From Nannobrachium achirus (Eukaryota; Chordata; Actinopteri; Myctophiformes; Myctophidae): a stretch of 64,000 bases of DNA. The stretch lies in the NCBI GenBank assembly GCA_963921795.1, contig OY997649.1:64958950-65022949 (forward strand). Direction: 5' to 3'. Each line of letters opens with the position of its first letter. The stretch's first letter is position 1. The notes under the pieces are model-generated. The model was not told the origin of the DNA. It searched no databases and saw nothing but the letters and a program-made list of their open reading frames with translations. Positions 10,651 to 22,807 of this stretch are shown here, piece after piece. The translations under genes and the position numbers were made by a program.

Positions 10651-12185
10651 CCCTATAGTGTGAATGCAGCACGAATGATCAACCACATGTCCATGTCTCT
10701 CTGTGAGACCATCGTACAACAACGTATAAAATGGGATGGCATCTCCAGTGGGATTTGTTGGGGGCAGCAGAGATGGAGGGAGAAGCAGAGCAGTGGAGCA
10801 GAAGCTGAACAAAGTGGGATCAATAAGAAATAAGGTTTTGGTGGAGACAATTTGGCATCCATTCCTCAAACAGTCTGATCATTCTGTCCTTAACAGGGTG
10901 TGGATTACCGGGTTGTTTCTGATTCAAGAAAATGACATCATTCTGTTTCATTCTGATTCAAATATACTTCGATTGCCTTCAATGCGTAGCTTTTGTCAGT
11001 AGCAGTGAAAAAGAAATCACACCCCTGTGAAGTGAGCAGTGCTGTGACGTCTCATCATTATATTGTCCAATCAGAGAAGGGACATACGGATATGTATCTT
11101 CTTCTTTCGTGTGGAGGCCATTAAAGGGATATTTCACTTTCAAAAAAACTTTGTCATCGTCTAATCAGGCTTTTATGACCACCCTGGACAGATTTTAATT
11201 TGCTTCATTCAATATTTCGAAATTTGATGTACATGTTACCAGTCCTCCTCCAGGACGAGGGCCCCACACATAACCATCGTACTTCAAACTCCATTTTAAC
11301 CATGACAGATTCATTAAAAACACCCATTATTTTTTCTGGTGACTCATAATACCCTCATAATACGTGAGTAGGCTGTGTTCTTTTGATACTTTTTTTTTTG
11401 TTTATTTGTAATAATTCTTTGGGAAAATGGAAAAAATGTAATACATTAAAACCCGGGTAGGCCTATGTGTGTTTGGTGAACAGAAGAAAAAGAAAATCTC
11501 ATTGACTTCAGTTTTGTGGTGTTTTTTGACTGGACACCCTGTGGAAGTTACCAGCGGTTGATCAGCCTTCAATACAAATTGTTATGTTACCCCCATTACT
11601 ATTATCATCATCATCATCATCATCATATTAATGACACTTTAAATGTTGTCAGAGTGATGTTTGATCTCTTAACCTTGAGATCATCAGATGAGGATTTGAA
11701 CCCAGTTTTGTAATTTCACTAACAGCTGCACCAAAGCACCATGTCCACTAGGGGGCACACATGCATCTACTTGGTCAGATATGTGTTAGATTCATACCAA
11801 GATCATGGTTTGATTGAAGAATGTATTGATTGAAGAATGTATTAGAAGTTTGCAATAGAAAAAGGTACAGTTTCATGACAGTACAAATCACTGGTACAAG
11901 GTCAACTAAAAGGAGATCCTAGAAAGCCGAGGCTTTCTATGGAAGCAATGTCATTGGGTATCCAGGTGTCAATCAACTATAGACAACACAACCTAGCAGT
12001 GGGGCTAAAAGAAACAGTAATGAATGAAATATTCTGGTAAATGTTGTCACCAAATGAAGAGCCAGGGATTAATATCAGTGTGGATATATCAGCATGGCAC
12101 GCGAATGTGTTAATAAAATCAACCAACAAACGGGCGCTTAAAAGCTATTGGTATCCAAGTTGAAAAATCTAGCAGTTGTTAGCAT
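10651..12185. other. Intergenic, no gene recognised
   Basis: AT-rich DNA with a short TCA microsatellite near 11605. No coding segment or clear element boundary is seen. Confidence 0.45.
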
Positions 12186-13545
12186 ATAATGTAATTTTGG
12201 GGGTTTTGAAGTCAATCTGAAAAGAATGAATAAATGTCATATCCACGCGTTCGTCTCCAAGAGCTATACAACATACTAAAAGACGGGCGCTTAAAACCTA
12301 TTGGTTTCCGAGTTATCGCACTTTGAAAAATCTCGCAGTTGTTAGCATTAGCATTTGTTAGCATTAGCATTTGTCGAAAAAAAGTAGGGTTCCAGGGGTC
12401 ACACAGCAATGTGTCACACATCCACACGTTCGTCTCGACGAGCTATACAACATACCAAAAGAATGGCACTATCAGAAATTTTGGACTTAAAATCAATGTT
12501 TTGACGCCTTACTATAGTCTTATGTAATTTTGGGGGTTTTGAAGTCAATCTAAAAAAAATGAATAAATGTCATATCCACGCGTTTGTCTCCAAGAGCTAT
12601 ACAACATACTAAAAGACGGGCGCTTAAAACCTATTGGTTTCCGAGTTATCGCACTTTGAAAAATCTCGCAGTTGTTAGCATTAGCATTTGTTAGCATTAG
12701 CATTTGTCGAAAAAAAGTAGGGTTCCAGGGGTCACACAGCAATGTGTCACACATCCACACGTTCGTCTCGACGAGCTATACAACATACCAAAATAATGGC
12801 ACTATCAGAAATTTTGGACTTAAAATCTATGTTTTGACGCCTTACTATAGTCTTATGTAATTTTTCCCCCTTGGGATAATAAAGGTATCTATCTATCTAT
12901 TTTCGGGGTTTTGAAGTCAATCTGAAAAAAATGAATACATTTCATGTCCACGCGTTCGTCTCGAAGAGCTATACAACATACTAAAAGACGGGCGCTTAAA
13001 ACCTATTGGTTTCCGAGTTATCGCACTTTGATAAATCTAGCAGTCGTTAGCATAAGCATTTGTTAGCATTAACATTTGTCGAAAAAAAGTAGGGTTCCAG
13101 GGGTCACACAGCAATGTGTCACACATCCACACGTTCGTCTCGACGAGCTAAACAACATACCAAAAGATAGGCACTATCGGAAATTTTGGACTTAAAATCT
13201 ATGTTTTGATGCCTTACTATAGTCTTTTTAATTTTGGGGGTTTTGAAGTCAATCTGAAAAAAATAAAGAATTAATTTCATATCCACGCATTTGTCTCGAA
13301 GAGCTATAGGCTACAACATACTAAGAGATAGGCACTATCGGAAATTTAAGACTTAAAATCTATGTTTTGACGCCTTACTCTTATGTAATTTTGGGGGTTT
13401 CGAAGACAATCTAAAAAAAACGAATTAATTTCATATCCACGCGTTCGTCTCGAAGAGCTACACATGAGCATTAGCAGAAGGGCTTAAGACAGGCGCTTAA
13501 AACCTCTTGGTTTCCGAATTATCGCACTTTAAAAAAATCTAGGAT
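12186..13545 (+). repeat. 333-bp tandem array, about 4.5 units
   Basis: The anchor GTAATTTT occurs at 12191, 12524, 12857, about 13228 and 13385. Units 1 and 2 are nearly identical and 333 bp long. Unit 3 has a 38-bp insert of LINE tail. Later units are shorter and more diverged. Each unit repeats TTAGCATTAGCATTTG. Open frames within it are identical shadows and not genes. Confidence 0.95.
12866..12903 (+). mobile_element. Ultra-truncated LINE 3' tail insertion
   Basis: CCCCCTTGGGATAATAAAGG followed by (TATC)n interrupts unit 3 of the 333-bp array. It matches the 3' ends of the longer copies at 27225-27265 and 34355-34390. Confidence 0.85.
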
Positions 13546-13572
13546 TAGATCTAGAATTAAGGAGAACATTTC

Positions 13573-14045
13573 TACGAAATTTTACGTGTGCCTGCAGCTC
13601 GCTAACTGTGTGCAACCTTGTGTAGTGCTACACCAGAATGCTACGAGCTGTTCTGAATGTGGACCAGAACATCCACATTACCAACAAGGACCTGTACAGG
13701 CAACTGCCGAGGCTCAGCAAGAAGGTAGCAGCTAGGAGGATGAAGCTGGCCGGCCACTGCCACAGACATCGGGAGCTCCCGGCCAGCAGGCATCAACCAA
13801 CGCCCGGGCATCGATCGCGAGGACGTTCCGCGTTAACGTATGTGGACGTCCCGAAGAAGGATGTGGGAGCTGAAAGCTCTTCGGAGCTGGCCGGGTGTAT
13901 GGAGAACCGGAAAGATTGGAGACTCCGGTGGAAGCTCGTCTGAGGACGACCGAGAGAGAGAGAACTGAGGACTTTTGAGTTATATTTCCTAAATCTTTAC
14001 CACGACTACACTACTGTGGTGCATACTTGTAACATATTCTGTCTT
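13573..14045 (+). mobile_element. LINE 3' end remnant (second LINE family)
   Basis: The open stretch 13638-13943 reads MLRAVLNVDQNIHITNKDLY, ARRMKLAGHCHRHRELPASR, ALTYVDVPKKDVGAES and CMENRKDWRL. This is the C-terminal region of a non-LTR retrotransposon reverse transcriptase. The element is 5' truncated. The same family occurs at 54920-56216. Confidence 0.8.
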
Positions 14046-14228
14046 GCTATTTATTGAAAGTATAGATAAAGGTAAAAGCCAGGAAAAAGATGGAGAAAAT
14101 GTAAGCCTGGTTTTGAATCACCACTTTCTGTGTTCAAGGCCTGCATCTTAATGACCTCTTATCCACAACTGGTTGTAACTATAGACTTTACTTCAAAAGC
14201 ACCAATGATAAGCTGCAGTTAGAGATCG

Positions 14229-15844
14229 TGTAGTTGTCTGAAGGTCAGACTCCCAGTATAGAGGTTGTGTGTTCACATCCCAGTCCTCCTACCTTGCTGA
14301 AGTACTTTGACACTTTCACATCTAAAATACAAGCAAACAAAAGCAACAGGAGCTGTTGAGGGCTTTAAAGTGCCTTGGATCAGTGGCGTGGTGCACTTGA
14401 ATGGTTGTCTTCGCCTCAGACAGTTGGCAGGTTCAAGCCCCATGCCATCAAGGACTATCGGGGGGCACCGTTATTCTTATTATCCGTATTTTAGACTTAG
14501 AAACTCCATTCATACTTTTTATAATTCACCTAGCTGTGGACACACATGCTTGAATGTTTTACTTCGAAATGTTTTGTAGTTTTGGAGATATTTAACTTTT
14601 AAAACTTAAAAACTTTGGCACCTCGCTGTTCCTACATACTTTAACCGATCAACTTGATTCACAAAAAAGTCCACCTTATTGTGGACATACATGCTTGAGA
14701 TTTTTACTTTGAAATAATTTGTAGTTTTTGAAATAGGCGCCCAATGCATTGTCAATGACAATGGACATTTAAGGGAGAGAAAAATCAAACCATCAGTGTC
14801 AGTTGCTCAGATACAGAGGTGCCAGTATTGGGATTTAATCCCATGACCTTCTGTTGATGAGCCAAGAGCTTTTCCAACTAAGCCACCCAAACACACAGTG
14901 CATTTAAAAGACATTCTCCCATGTCACCCTCCCGAGTCACCCATGCATATCTTTACAAAGAATTTAAAGTACTCCATCATCAAACTACAGGTAGACTGGG
15001 TTTTAAATATGGAACCTCTCTGCTAAAAGTCAGATCATTAGACCACTCAGGGACGGATTAACCCCCACGAGGGCCCCTGGTCAATCATTTTTTAGGGCTC
15101 GCCCACCCTCCACCATAAACCCCCCTCCCTCTCGACGCGCACTACCCAGCTCGGATTTTAAGCCATGATGATCATCTGTAGGCCAAGGAAGCACCTGTAG
15201 ACAACAGAGAAGGGGCCCACACATTTAGATTTTTAATTAACGTACATACATTTAATAGTTAATTGTCATTGACCACGCGGACCAGTTCCCCCAAGGGCCC
15301 CTGGCAACGGCCCCACCGGCCCAATGGTTAATCCAGCCCTGATGATGTCAACGATCTAACTCACTAAGCTACTTGGTCCCTGCTTTAGAATGTCTTCCCT
15401 CTGATTACACAGGCAAACAATAACGATACGAAAGAAAAAATAATAATAATAACAGCATAATATTTGTCTACCATTTGTTTTCTAGATGTTTGAATGTTTA
15501 TGACCCACAATGGAAACATTCCTCTGAGTTTTATCTCATTATCTATTTGGCATTTTGGAACAGACAAAGCACAGTGGTGCAAAGAGCACACCAGGGGAGT
15601 AGGAGGTCACAGGTTTGATTCCCCAGCTTGACTATTTGTCTCCAACATCTTACATTTTTTATCTTACAAATCTTTCTTATAGGAGTTCCTGGCACTACAT
15701 GTTTTCAGATAGGGGTCTGCGGCCACATTTGTATTGATCAGATTTTACTTGACAAATGCTTGAAACTTCTGTGTCATTGCAGCTCAATGGACAGTAACTG
15801 CCTTGAGGATGAGAGGTTGGAGGTTCAAGTCCCAGCCCTGGCAG
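14229..15844. other. Cluster of diverged tRNA-like modules on both strands
   Basis: Segments with A-box-like and B-box-like words lie at 14229-14283 (+), 14385-14446 (+, ends GGCGTGG/CCATGCC pair, B box GGTTCAAGCCC), 14817-14889 (-, GGCTTAGTTGG and GGATTAAATCC), 14994-15047 (-), 15345-15380 (-, A box only), 15569-15628 (+, GGTTTGATTCC) and 15779-15844 (+, CAGCTCAATGG and GGTTCAAGTCC). None folds as an intact tRNA by eye. They look like tRNA-derived repeats and not functional genes. Confidence 0.55.
15048..15341 (+). mobile_element. MITE with CAGGGACGGATTAACC ends
   Basis: Inverted ends CAGGGACGGATTAACC and GGTTAATCCAGCCCTG define a 294-bp element inserted between two tRNA-like modules. Confidence 0.75.
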
Positions 15845-15860
15845 TGTGTTGTGTTGGATT

Positions 15861-16341
15861 CAGGGTTGCAAACATTGGACTGACAGAAATTAGGAGATTT
15901 CTTTTTTTGTGGGGTGCGGAACTCCACAATGGGGGTCTGGGGGTCCTCCTCCCAAAAGGGAAACAGATAGCCTATATATATTTCCCTTTGTTCTGTTGAA
16001 TTATTTTGCATGTTTGATACTTTTATCAGGCTTGCTTTACTAGCATGGGTACAATTTCAGCCTTAAAATGCCAAATGTAGGTGTGCAGATTTTATGACTG
16101 AAGCAAAGTAAGACATCTTTAATGACTTTTTTAATGTCATTACTTAAGTGAATATCTGTATGAGCTTGCTTGTATGCATTGCCCACACCCCCTAAGCGGG
16201 GGGTCTGGGGGTCCTCCCCCAGAAAACAAATTAACATAGTAGATGTAATTTCCTGTGTTCTGGTGAATTTTGGGAGTTTGATACCAAATCCAGGAGAAAT
16301 TCAGGAGAGTCCTGCCAAATCCAGGAGTGTTGGCAAGCCTG
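15861..16341 (+). mobile_element. MITE with CAGGGTTGCAAACA ends
   Basis: Inverted ends CAGGGTTGCAAACATT and AGTGTTGGCAAGCCTG. The interior has two GGGGGTCTGGGGGTCCTC words (about 15930 and 16200). Confidence 0.6.
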
Positions 16342-16718
16342 ATTTCCGTAACGAGAAGTAATTGTGTGGCAAGAGAGAAAGGGACTGGAAAACGGTGACA
16401 CTAAAACACGATGATTGATGTGTCACTGCGTCATTGGAGCACTGAAAGATGTTGAGGCCGACACAACTTTGTTTTGTAGCGCATCATCCCTGTCACACAG
16501 TGTAAAGTGTCTGGCATTAAGTTTGTTGAAGACTTGTAGCCCGTCGTTTTGTCACTGCTGCTTATGTGACCACAGCATAAAGACAACATCAGAGGCATTG
16601 AACATAAATGACCCCACTTCATTTCACCTTCCCGTTTTTAAATCACATTGTCTCTGTCAGGTGTATACTTTTGAGGTTTTAGCAATGAGATCTAGATCTC
16701 CTTGAGGGGGTTAATATT

Positions 16719-16820
16719 AGCCTGGCGGGGCCCCGACGTCATACTGCGTTCACTCACTCATTCCTCTGTGGAAGGAATGAGTGAGTGAACGCAGTATGAC
16801 ATCGGGCCCCGCCAGGCTAG
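16719..16820. repeat. 102-bp near-perfect hairpin
   Basis: Arms of about 46 bp run from TAGCCTGGCGGGGCC to CACTCACTCATTCC and back, separated by a loop of about eight bases (TCTGTGGA region), with few mismatches. It is a compact foldback MITE. Confidence 0.92.
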
Positions 16821-17029
16821 GTTAATATAGCATCCAAATCAGTTTGACTACTTAAACCCTATATTATACTTTTTATATAATTATACTTTTATACACATAG
16901 CCGAGCTTGTAGCTTCGTTATTAATTTATTTATTTTTTAATCTTGAAAAATCTTCTTTCCTGGAGGTCCCTGTCACTCAAGGCATTTGGGGGTCCATGAC
17001 CAGAAGATGTTAGAGAACCACAGAGATGA

Positions 17030-19620
17030 TATTGATATCAATTATTTTATAAAGCTTGTTTTAAAACAGTTTCTGTGAGTGTAATAGAGCTAGGTTACTG
17101 TAGACAGGTAGGCATGCGTAAGCAGAAACAAGACATTTAACATAGGAACCGATAAAAGCATTTATTATGTTTATGTTACATTATTTAAACAGGGAACGAT
17201 GATGACCGCCCTCCTAGAGGATGCAGATGGCGCTGCATGCACAACATAAGGCCTGTTAGCATGAGAACGCTCTCACAAAGGTTTATAACATTCAATGTTA
17301 TCTTATACCGCAACAGTTTTTTTTTTTAAGTTTGCACGCCATCAGTTAAAATTAGAATAATATATATATTTATATATATATTTATATCAATATAGTTGCA
17401 TTTATAACAAAAAAATCAATCATGTAAAATAGAATTTAACAAAATACAAAAAGAGAGGAGTTCCGTTTGTTAACTTACAAAACAAAAAACAAACACATTG
17501 ATTTACAGTAACATTTACAGTAACACATGGAGCTTGCTTTCTCCAAACATTTGACAGTTTTACTTCTTAGAGTTCTGACCACAGTTCCCCCAAGTAAATG
17601 GTTAATGATGTTACAAGTCCAGAGTAAACAAGAGAGACATGAATAATAATAATAATATTAGGTTTCACTGGACTTGAGGAAGACATTTCACACAAACTCT
17701 CTCTCTGTCTCTCTCCATGTCGCCACCTTCAGTCTGATGTGATGATAAAAACCCATCCCGTCTGACAGAAGCGATAAGCATCACCTTGTAAAATAAAACA
17801 ACAAATCTATGAGCTGGCAGAGTGAGTAAAACCACAGACTCCTGCTATCATCACAATAACAAAAATAATTACAATTGATTGGCTTTTCTTTTTTAAGTGA
17901 ACACACTTTCACAGGAAGAAAAAAAAAGAAAAGAAAAATGCAACCACCCTATCACAAATTGCAAATAAATATTTCCTGTTGTACTGCATAAACAAAGAAC
18001 AAAAAACCTCATAGGTTGTCGTTTCACATTTTTGTTGAGGCTTGAGACGATGCAAAAGCAGGTACCGCTTAATTTCAATGGAATCTCCACAATAAAACTG
18101 CAATGAATAAAGGCAGTGGGGAGCGAGTAGAGTTGGCTTGGTGGTGATAATAAACCCTGACAAGTTGACCTTTGGTTTAATAGTTCAGTTTGATGCTAGA
18201 CGCCGTTAAACCGCGTTTAACCAAAAGCCCAATCCTGTCAACAGTGTTCAGCCGAGCGGAGAGAACGAGAAGAGCACAATATTCTTTCACAGATCACAGT
18301 TAACAACCGGTAACAGTTAATGTGAACACTTGCACTGAACCACAAAAAAAGATAAAGAAAAACCTTTCGCAGGAAAATAGCAGATATTTTCACGCTTGTC
18401 GATCGGCTATTTTCAGCAAAGATATTTATCAAAAAGCAAAAACAGAAGAGTCACTAGAATATAGAGCCCTCGACAACGTTTGGGGTTTTAAGTGTCGAGC
18501 TTTTTCAGTTAACGCGACTTCTCGCCTTTAAGCCAATCATGAAAAGAAAAGGAAAACGGTGCAAAGCATACAGTATAGATACATGTAGCAGAGAATCTTT
18601 TAAGGGGGTCGTAGTTTGTGTCGACTCGTTATCGAAAATGATAAGTACACTGATGATAAGTGGATGATGTCACAGTTTATACAGGGAGACGACAGACGCA
18701 CGTCGGCCTCTCTCGCCATGCGGGAACCATTTCCGACATTTCCAAAGACGCAGCCTCGTCGTGGTTAAAACTCACTGCTGTATTCCGCTTTAGGCGACAT
18801 GCTTACACTTCAAACCATCACGTACAACAAGTTACCAGAACCAAACGTACAGTCAACACACCCCAGCAGTGGTCCAGCACTCATAGAACCTTAAATCAGT
18901 CTTTTTGCGTGTGTGTGAGAGCATGACATTAAATCTTTTCCAGTTTAAAGATTCAGAAGAACAAACTCCCAACAGTGAGTACTTGAGGACCAACACAGGT
19001 GTTGGTCTTGAGGACCAACACCTGGCCGGTGTAGGACGACAATTCACCCTTTGTCAAGTCCCGCCCATTGTCCTGCCCCTCTCCACACCTATTGGTTGCT
19101 TTGACTTGGAGGGACATTCAGTGGGACATTCCATCCACTGCCATGTTAATTCAGTTGCTTCATATTGTTATTCTGTGTGCTCAATTCTAATTTCAAACTT
19201 TGTTTCAGTCAATTGGAGCTGCTCAGTGGCAGCATAGTGAATCAGCATGTTTTTAAATGTTTTTATTTCTCCAAAAATTATGTTTTAGCTAATTCAACAT
19301 AAAAAAGGCGGAACCAGGGCGGGACAAGGCAGATAGAGCCTGCTGGTTGGTCAGTCAGGGACCAACCAGGAGGCTAACAAAGGGTAGTCTCGAGAGCAAG
19401 ACTGTTGCCTCACACAATTTCCAAATGCTTGCATGAAGTCTGGAGCAACGGAAGCACTGAAGAAGTTCAGAGGATAAAGCGGATGTGACACCTTTACAGT
19501 CGCCCAAATCTTCCTAATATAAGTCGAAATCATCTGAGCATAATATAGCTTGCTGCTTAGCAGAAATGGAAATTCAAAAATAAAATGTAAAGATATTTTA
19601 AAATATAATTTAGTGTACGG
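17030..19620. other. Intergenic, no gene recognised
   Basis: AT-rich sequence with short microsatellites and one decayed hairpin (18373-18414). A TTTATT at about 17160 is an AATAAA on the - strand and could belong to a distal rtkn 3' UTR, but nothing ties it to the gene. 18979-19025 repeats GAGGACCAACACAGGTG, also found inverted near 55715-55800. Confidence 0.4.
18373..18414. repeat. Hairpin module, decayed
   Basis: GAAAATAGCAGAT on the left and GATCGGCTATTTTC on the right. Most of the centre is lost. Confidence 0.6.
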
Positions 19621-19630
19621 AAATGACAGA

Positions 19631-19650
19631 CCCCTAACCCTAACCCTAAC
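19631..19650 (-). repeat. Short interstitial telomere-like repeat
   Basis: Three CCCTAA units. Similar short runs lie at 21480-21495 and 32855-32878. Confidence 0.85.
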
Positions 19651-19826
19651 AGATGCCAGCTTCCTTTCTCGGATTTTCTGGAGACTGGGTGAAAGGTGAG
19701 TAACAGACAAAACTCTCCATTGAATAGAATATTATTTTTCTCCCAAGTAACACCACTTCTTCCATCTTTGTCCAGAATCTGGCCAACAGCTCCCCCTGCT
19801 GTTCAGGACCAGTTTCAGCATGAAAG

Positions 19827-19988
19827 CAGTGGTTCTCAACCTTAGGGCCCACTTGTTAAATGTTAATATTAATGTTATATAATCATTTATATTATCATTC
19901 AAATCGTTGTGTTCTGCTGATTATATGAGGGGCCGCTAGCAATACCCTCGAGGCCAGTGGGCCCCGGACCACAGGTTGAGAACCGCAG
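19827..19988 (+). mobile_element. Short hAT-like MITE
   Basis: Ends CAGTGGTTCTCAACC and GGTTGAGAACCGCAG. Length is about 160 bp. Confidence 0.75.
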
Positions 19989-20130
19989 GTCTAAAAGGCC
20001 TTTAAACGGACATTAAACTTTGTTCTGCTTCAGGGTCAATAAATACGTAAACTACAGCAGTAAGAACTTTACTCGCCTCTCCAAGATTTTCCAACAAGCT
20101 GTTCTCCTTTTTGACCTCTGCTAGCTGAGT

Positions 20131-20665
20131 ATCGGCTCTGTGGGGTGGAAACCTTGAATGTCCAAAACTGTTCAGGATTCCAATCCTAAAGCAGCAGATC
20201 TACAAGCTCAGGTTTGGAGTAGGGATCGGACGATATGAAAACATCATGTCAAAATGATTGCGATTTACGATATTATCGCGATAATACAAATATCCTCAAC
20301 ATCGATTATCCTGGGGCCAAACATTTGCCAAAAAATTGATCGACAATATTTTGGCAAAGAGATTTAGTAGAGTGAAAAAAAGACTGCATCAAGTATGTTA
20401 TTTTCAGGTCTGTTTTATCAATTCTAGAGCGTTTAAATGGTACCGGATATGCAGCTCTTCAAATAAAAGGTGAATTGATCCCAGTGCATGACGGAGGATT
20501 TCACAATAAATTTAAATCTCCACGATACGATTATTGTGAGTGATTTTCATCACGATAAACTATAATAACGATTATCTTCCCATCCCTAGTTTGGAGTTTG
20601 CAGATCTGCCACTTTTGACGCTCTTCTTGCGGCAACGCTGCAGTATAATCAAGTAGGGACGTTCA
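20131..20665 (+). mobile_element. GTGGAAACC-type MITE split by a hAT MITE
   Basis: The left half has GGGTGGAAACCTTG and ends in the hairpin arm AGCAGATCTACAAGCTC (20193-20209). The right half resumes with TTTGCAGATCTGCC and ends CAGTATAATCAAGTAGGG. The interruption is the element at 20220-20588. Confidence 0.8.
20220..20588 (+). mobile_element. hAT-type MITE (TAGGGATSGGACGAT ends) with 8-bp duplication
   Basis: The start TAGGGATCGGACGAT and the end CTTCCCATCCCTA are flanked by GTTTGGAG at 20212-20219 and 20589-20596. It shares its interior (for example TGGTACCGGATATGCAG) with the 5940-6357 copy, but its central hairpin has collapsed to a short remnant. Confidence 0.93.
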
Positions 20666-20740
20666 TATCCTGTGTGATCCGTCTGGCACTCAATGCGTTT
20701 GTGATTCATACCGTTTTATTTCCACAATCTTACCAGCAAT

Positions 20741-20820
20741 GTACCGTCATGGTACAGTTTGTACCGCCATGGTACAGTTTGTACCGTCATGGTACAGTTT
20801 GTACCGTCATGGTACAGTTT
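20741..20820 (+). repeat. 20-bp minisatellite, four units
   Basis: GTACCGTCATGGTACAGTTT is repeated four times with one substitution. Each unit contains the near-palindrome TACCGTCATGGTA. Confidence 0.95.
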
Positions 20821-21227
20821 GCATAAAAGGTTTGGCTGAGGATAATCCTCCTGTAAGTGACCACACACACATCCAGATGGACACAGAGATAACACCACAC
20901 TTTGTCCACTGTGTCTGTCGCCAAAAATGGGACAAAATGATGTCAAAGCACTTAGGGAGGTTGATCCAGGTACACACACCGCTCCAGTGTTGTAGTTTGC
21001 GGTGTTGTTGCTAGGCAGAATACTGAGTGGTCTAGCCTGCACGTTGTAGCTTTCACAATCCTAGAGCTGAGCAGAAAGCAGTCTGACTCAGGGAACGGTG
21101 CTGTCCTCGGTCCACGGTGTTCGGTTCGGCGAGCCCTTCTTCCACACCGAAACAAAGTTTGTGGTTTTGGAGTTCAGGCTGCAGCCGTTAACAGCCCGGT
21201 TAGAAGACATTCCAGTTTACCCCAGGG

Positions 21228-21368
<141 letters not shown>

Positions 21369-21601
21369 AGTGTGTGTTTGCGTGTGCACACACACTTGTA
21401 TGTAGGCTATACACTTGTACTTGTATATTGCTATACTTATGAGGTTGGAATGTATGCCTAATATACTTAGTTGCACTCTAGGGTTAGGGTTAGGGTTGCA
21501 ATTATAATTTTTTTGTTTGTTTTTTTTAAGAAAGAAATCGCATTAATAAAATGATGTCCTCACAAGTACAGTAATACAAACAGGTGTCTGTATTTAGGAG
21601 T

Positions 21602-21634
21602 GGGGGGGGGGGGGGGTGGAGGGGGGGGGGGGGG
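21602..21634 (+). repeat. Poly-G runs
   Basis: Two G homopolymers of about 12-15 bases are separated by TGGA. They are potential G-quadruplex sequence. Confidence 0.9.
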
Positions 21635-21754
21635 CATTGTGGTTTAGCAGGTCGATCCTGAGTTCAGTTCATCACATGAAGCCACAAAGCGTTGTTCTTC
21701 TGCGTTTTGTTGACAGTCCTCACTGCACACACGTGCGCGCATGTGTCTGTGTGA

Positions 21755-21758
<4 letters not shown>

Positions 21759-21826
<68 letters not shown>
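21759..21826 (+). repeat. (TG)n microsatellite
   Basis: About 66 bases of TG dinucleotides, directly abutting the left arm of the 21827-22807 foldback. Confidence 0.95.
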
Positions 21827-21828
<2 letters not shown>

Positions 21829-22807
21829 GTGTGAACCGTGTAGTCTGAGCGTTTCGTGCACAAATCGTGCACTTTATAATAGAAACATGACATTTGGCAC
21901 ACAGTTAGAACATGTCATATGGAACATTTTTGGCTATAGGGACATCACAGATTTGTCTTAGGAAACTTCAAAGTTGGAAACTTCAAAGTTGGGCTCTCAT
22001 AGACTTTACTATACAGTCAAATAATACTATAAATAAATATGCTTTAAGTACCATGTGAGGGGTCAAACTAGGTTTTTCTTTTTGGGATTCTGAATCCAAT
22101 GCAAGCATTTGTTTTGCACGAAAAACATTCCTTTCCGAAACACGGCCCCCACAAAACTGTGAAGTCGAAAAGACGACTCATCATTAAACCATCATTAAAC
22201 CATCATTAAACCATAGTTTTATGGGGGCCGTTTTTTATTCCAAGGAATGTTTTTCGTGCAAAACAAATGCTTGCAATGGATTCAGAATCCCGAAAAAAAC
22301 CCTTGTTTGACCCCTCACATGCAACTTAAAGGAGCTTTGGTCAACTTTTTCTTGAAAAACGGATGCTAAAATAAAAATAATGTTTCGAAAATATTTTATA
22401 AAAAAATAAGCTTCATATATGTGTTTCTATTCAAAAATGACCACAACAAGCGTAAAATAATGATAAAATAATCATTTTGGCCATTGTCAGACCGACACTT
22501 TGTTTACATTCTAGTCTATAGACTAGGATGTAAACAAAGTGTCAGCCCTACCATGAAAAAGTTGACTATAGCTCCTTTAAAGCATTTTCTTTTAATTATT
22601 ATTTTACTGTATAGTAAAGTCTATGAGAGCCCAACTTTGATTGACTCCCACAAGTTTCCAAAGACAAATCTGCAATGTCCCTATAGCCAAACATTTTCCA
22701 TATGACATGTTCTAACTGTGTGCCAAATTACATGCTTCTATCGTAAAGTGCACGATTTGTGCATGAAAAGCTCATACTAGTGTGAGGCTGGGGGGTTCAC
22801 ACCTGGC
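21827..22807. mobile_element. Large nested foldback element next to the rtkn stop
   Basis: Left arm words AGGTGTGAACC, GCACAAATCGTGCACTTTA, GAACATGTCATATGGAA and CTCATAGACTTTACTATA recur inverted in the right arm (22600-22807). Two further inverted repeats nest inside: 22055-22320 (GCATTTGTTTTGCACGAAAA both ways) and 22326-22580 (TTAAAGGAGC / GCTCCTTTAA). No ORF is recognised. The right arm touches the rtkn 3' repeat. Confidence 0.85.
22326..22580. mobile_element. TTAA-ended palindromic MITE
   Basis: Ends TTAAAGGAGCTTTGGTCAAC and GTTGACTATAGCTCCTTTAA, with a central hairpin around ACACTTTGTTTACAT / ATGTAAACAAAGTGT. Confidence 0.85.

Noticed and set aside
12212..12860. Pairs of identical 71- and 62-residue open frames
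   Set aside because: They arise from duplicated 333-bp repeat units and resemble no protein family.
14385..14446. Functional tRNA gene
   Set aside because: The acceptor and B box fit but the body is about 62 nt and no proper anticodon arm is evident.
19631..19650. Chromosome end or telomere fusion suggested by CCCTAA units
   Set aside because: Only about three units; short interstitial runs are common and carry no evidence of fusion.
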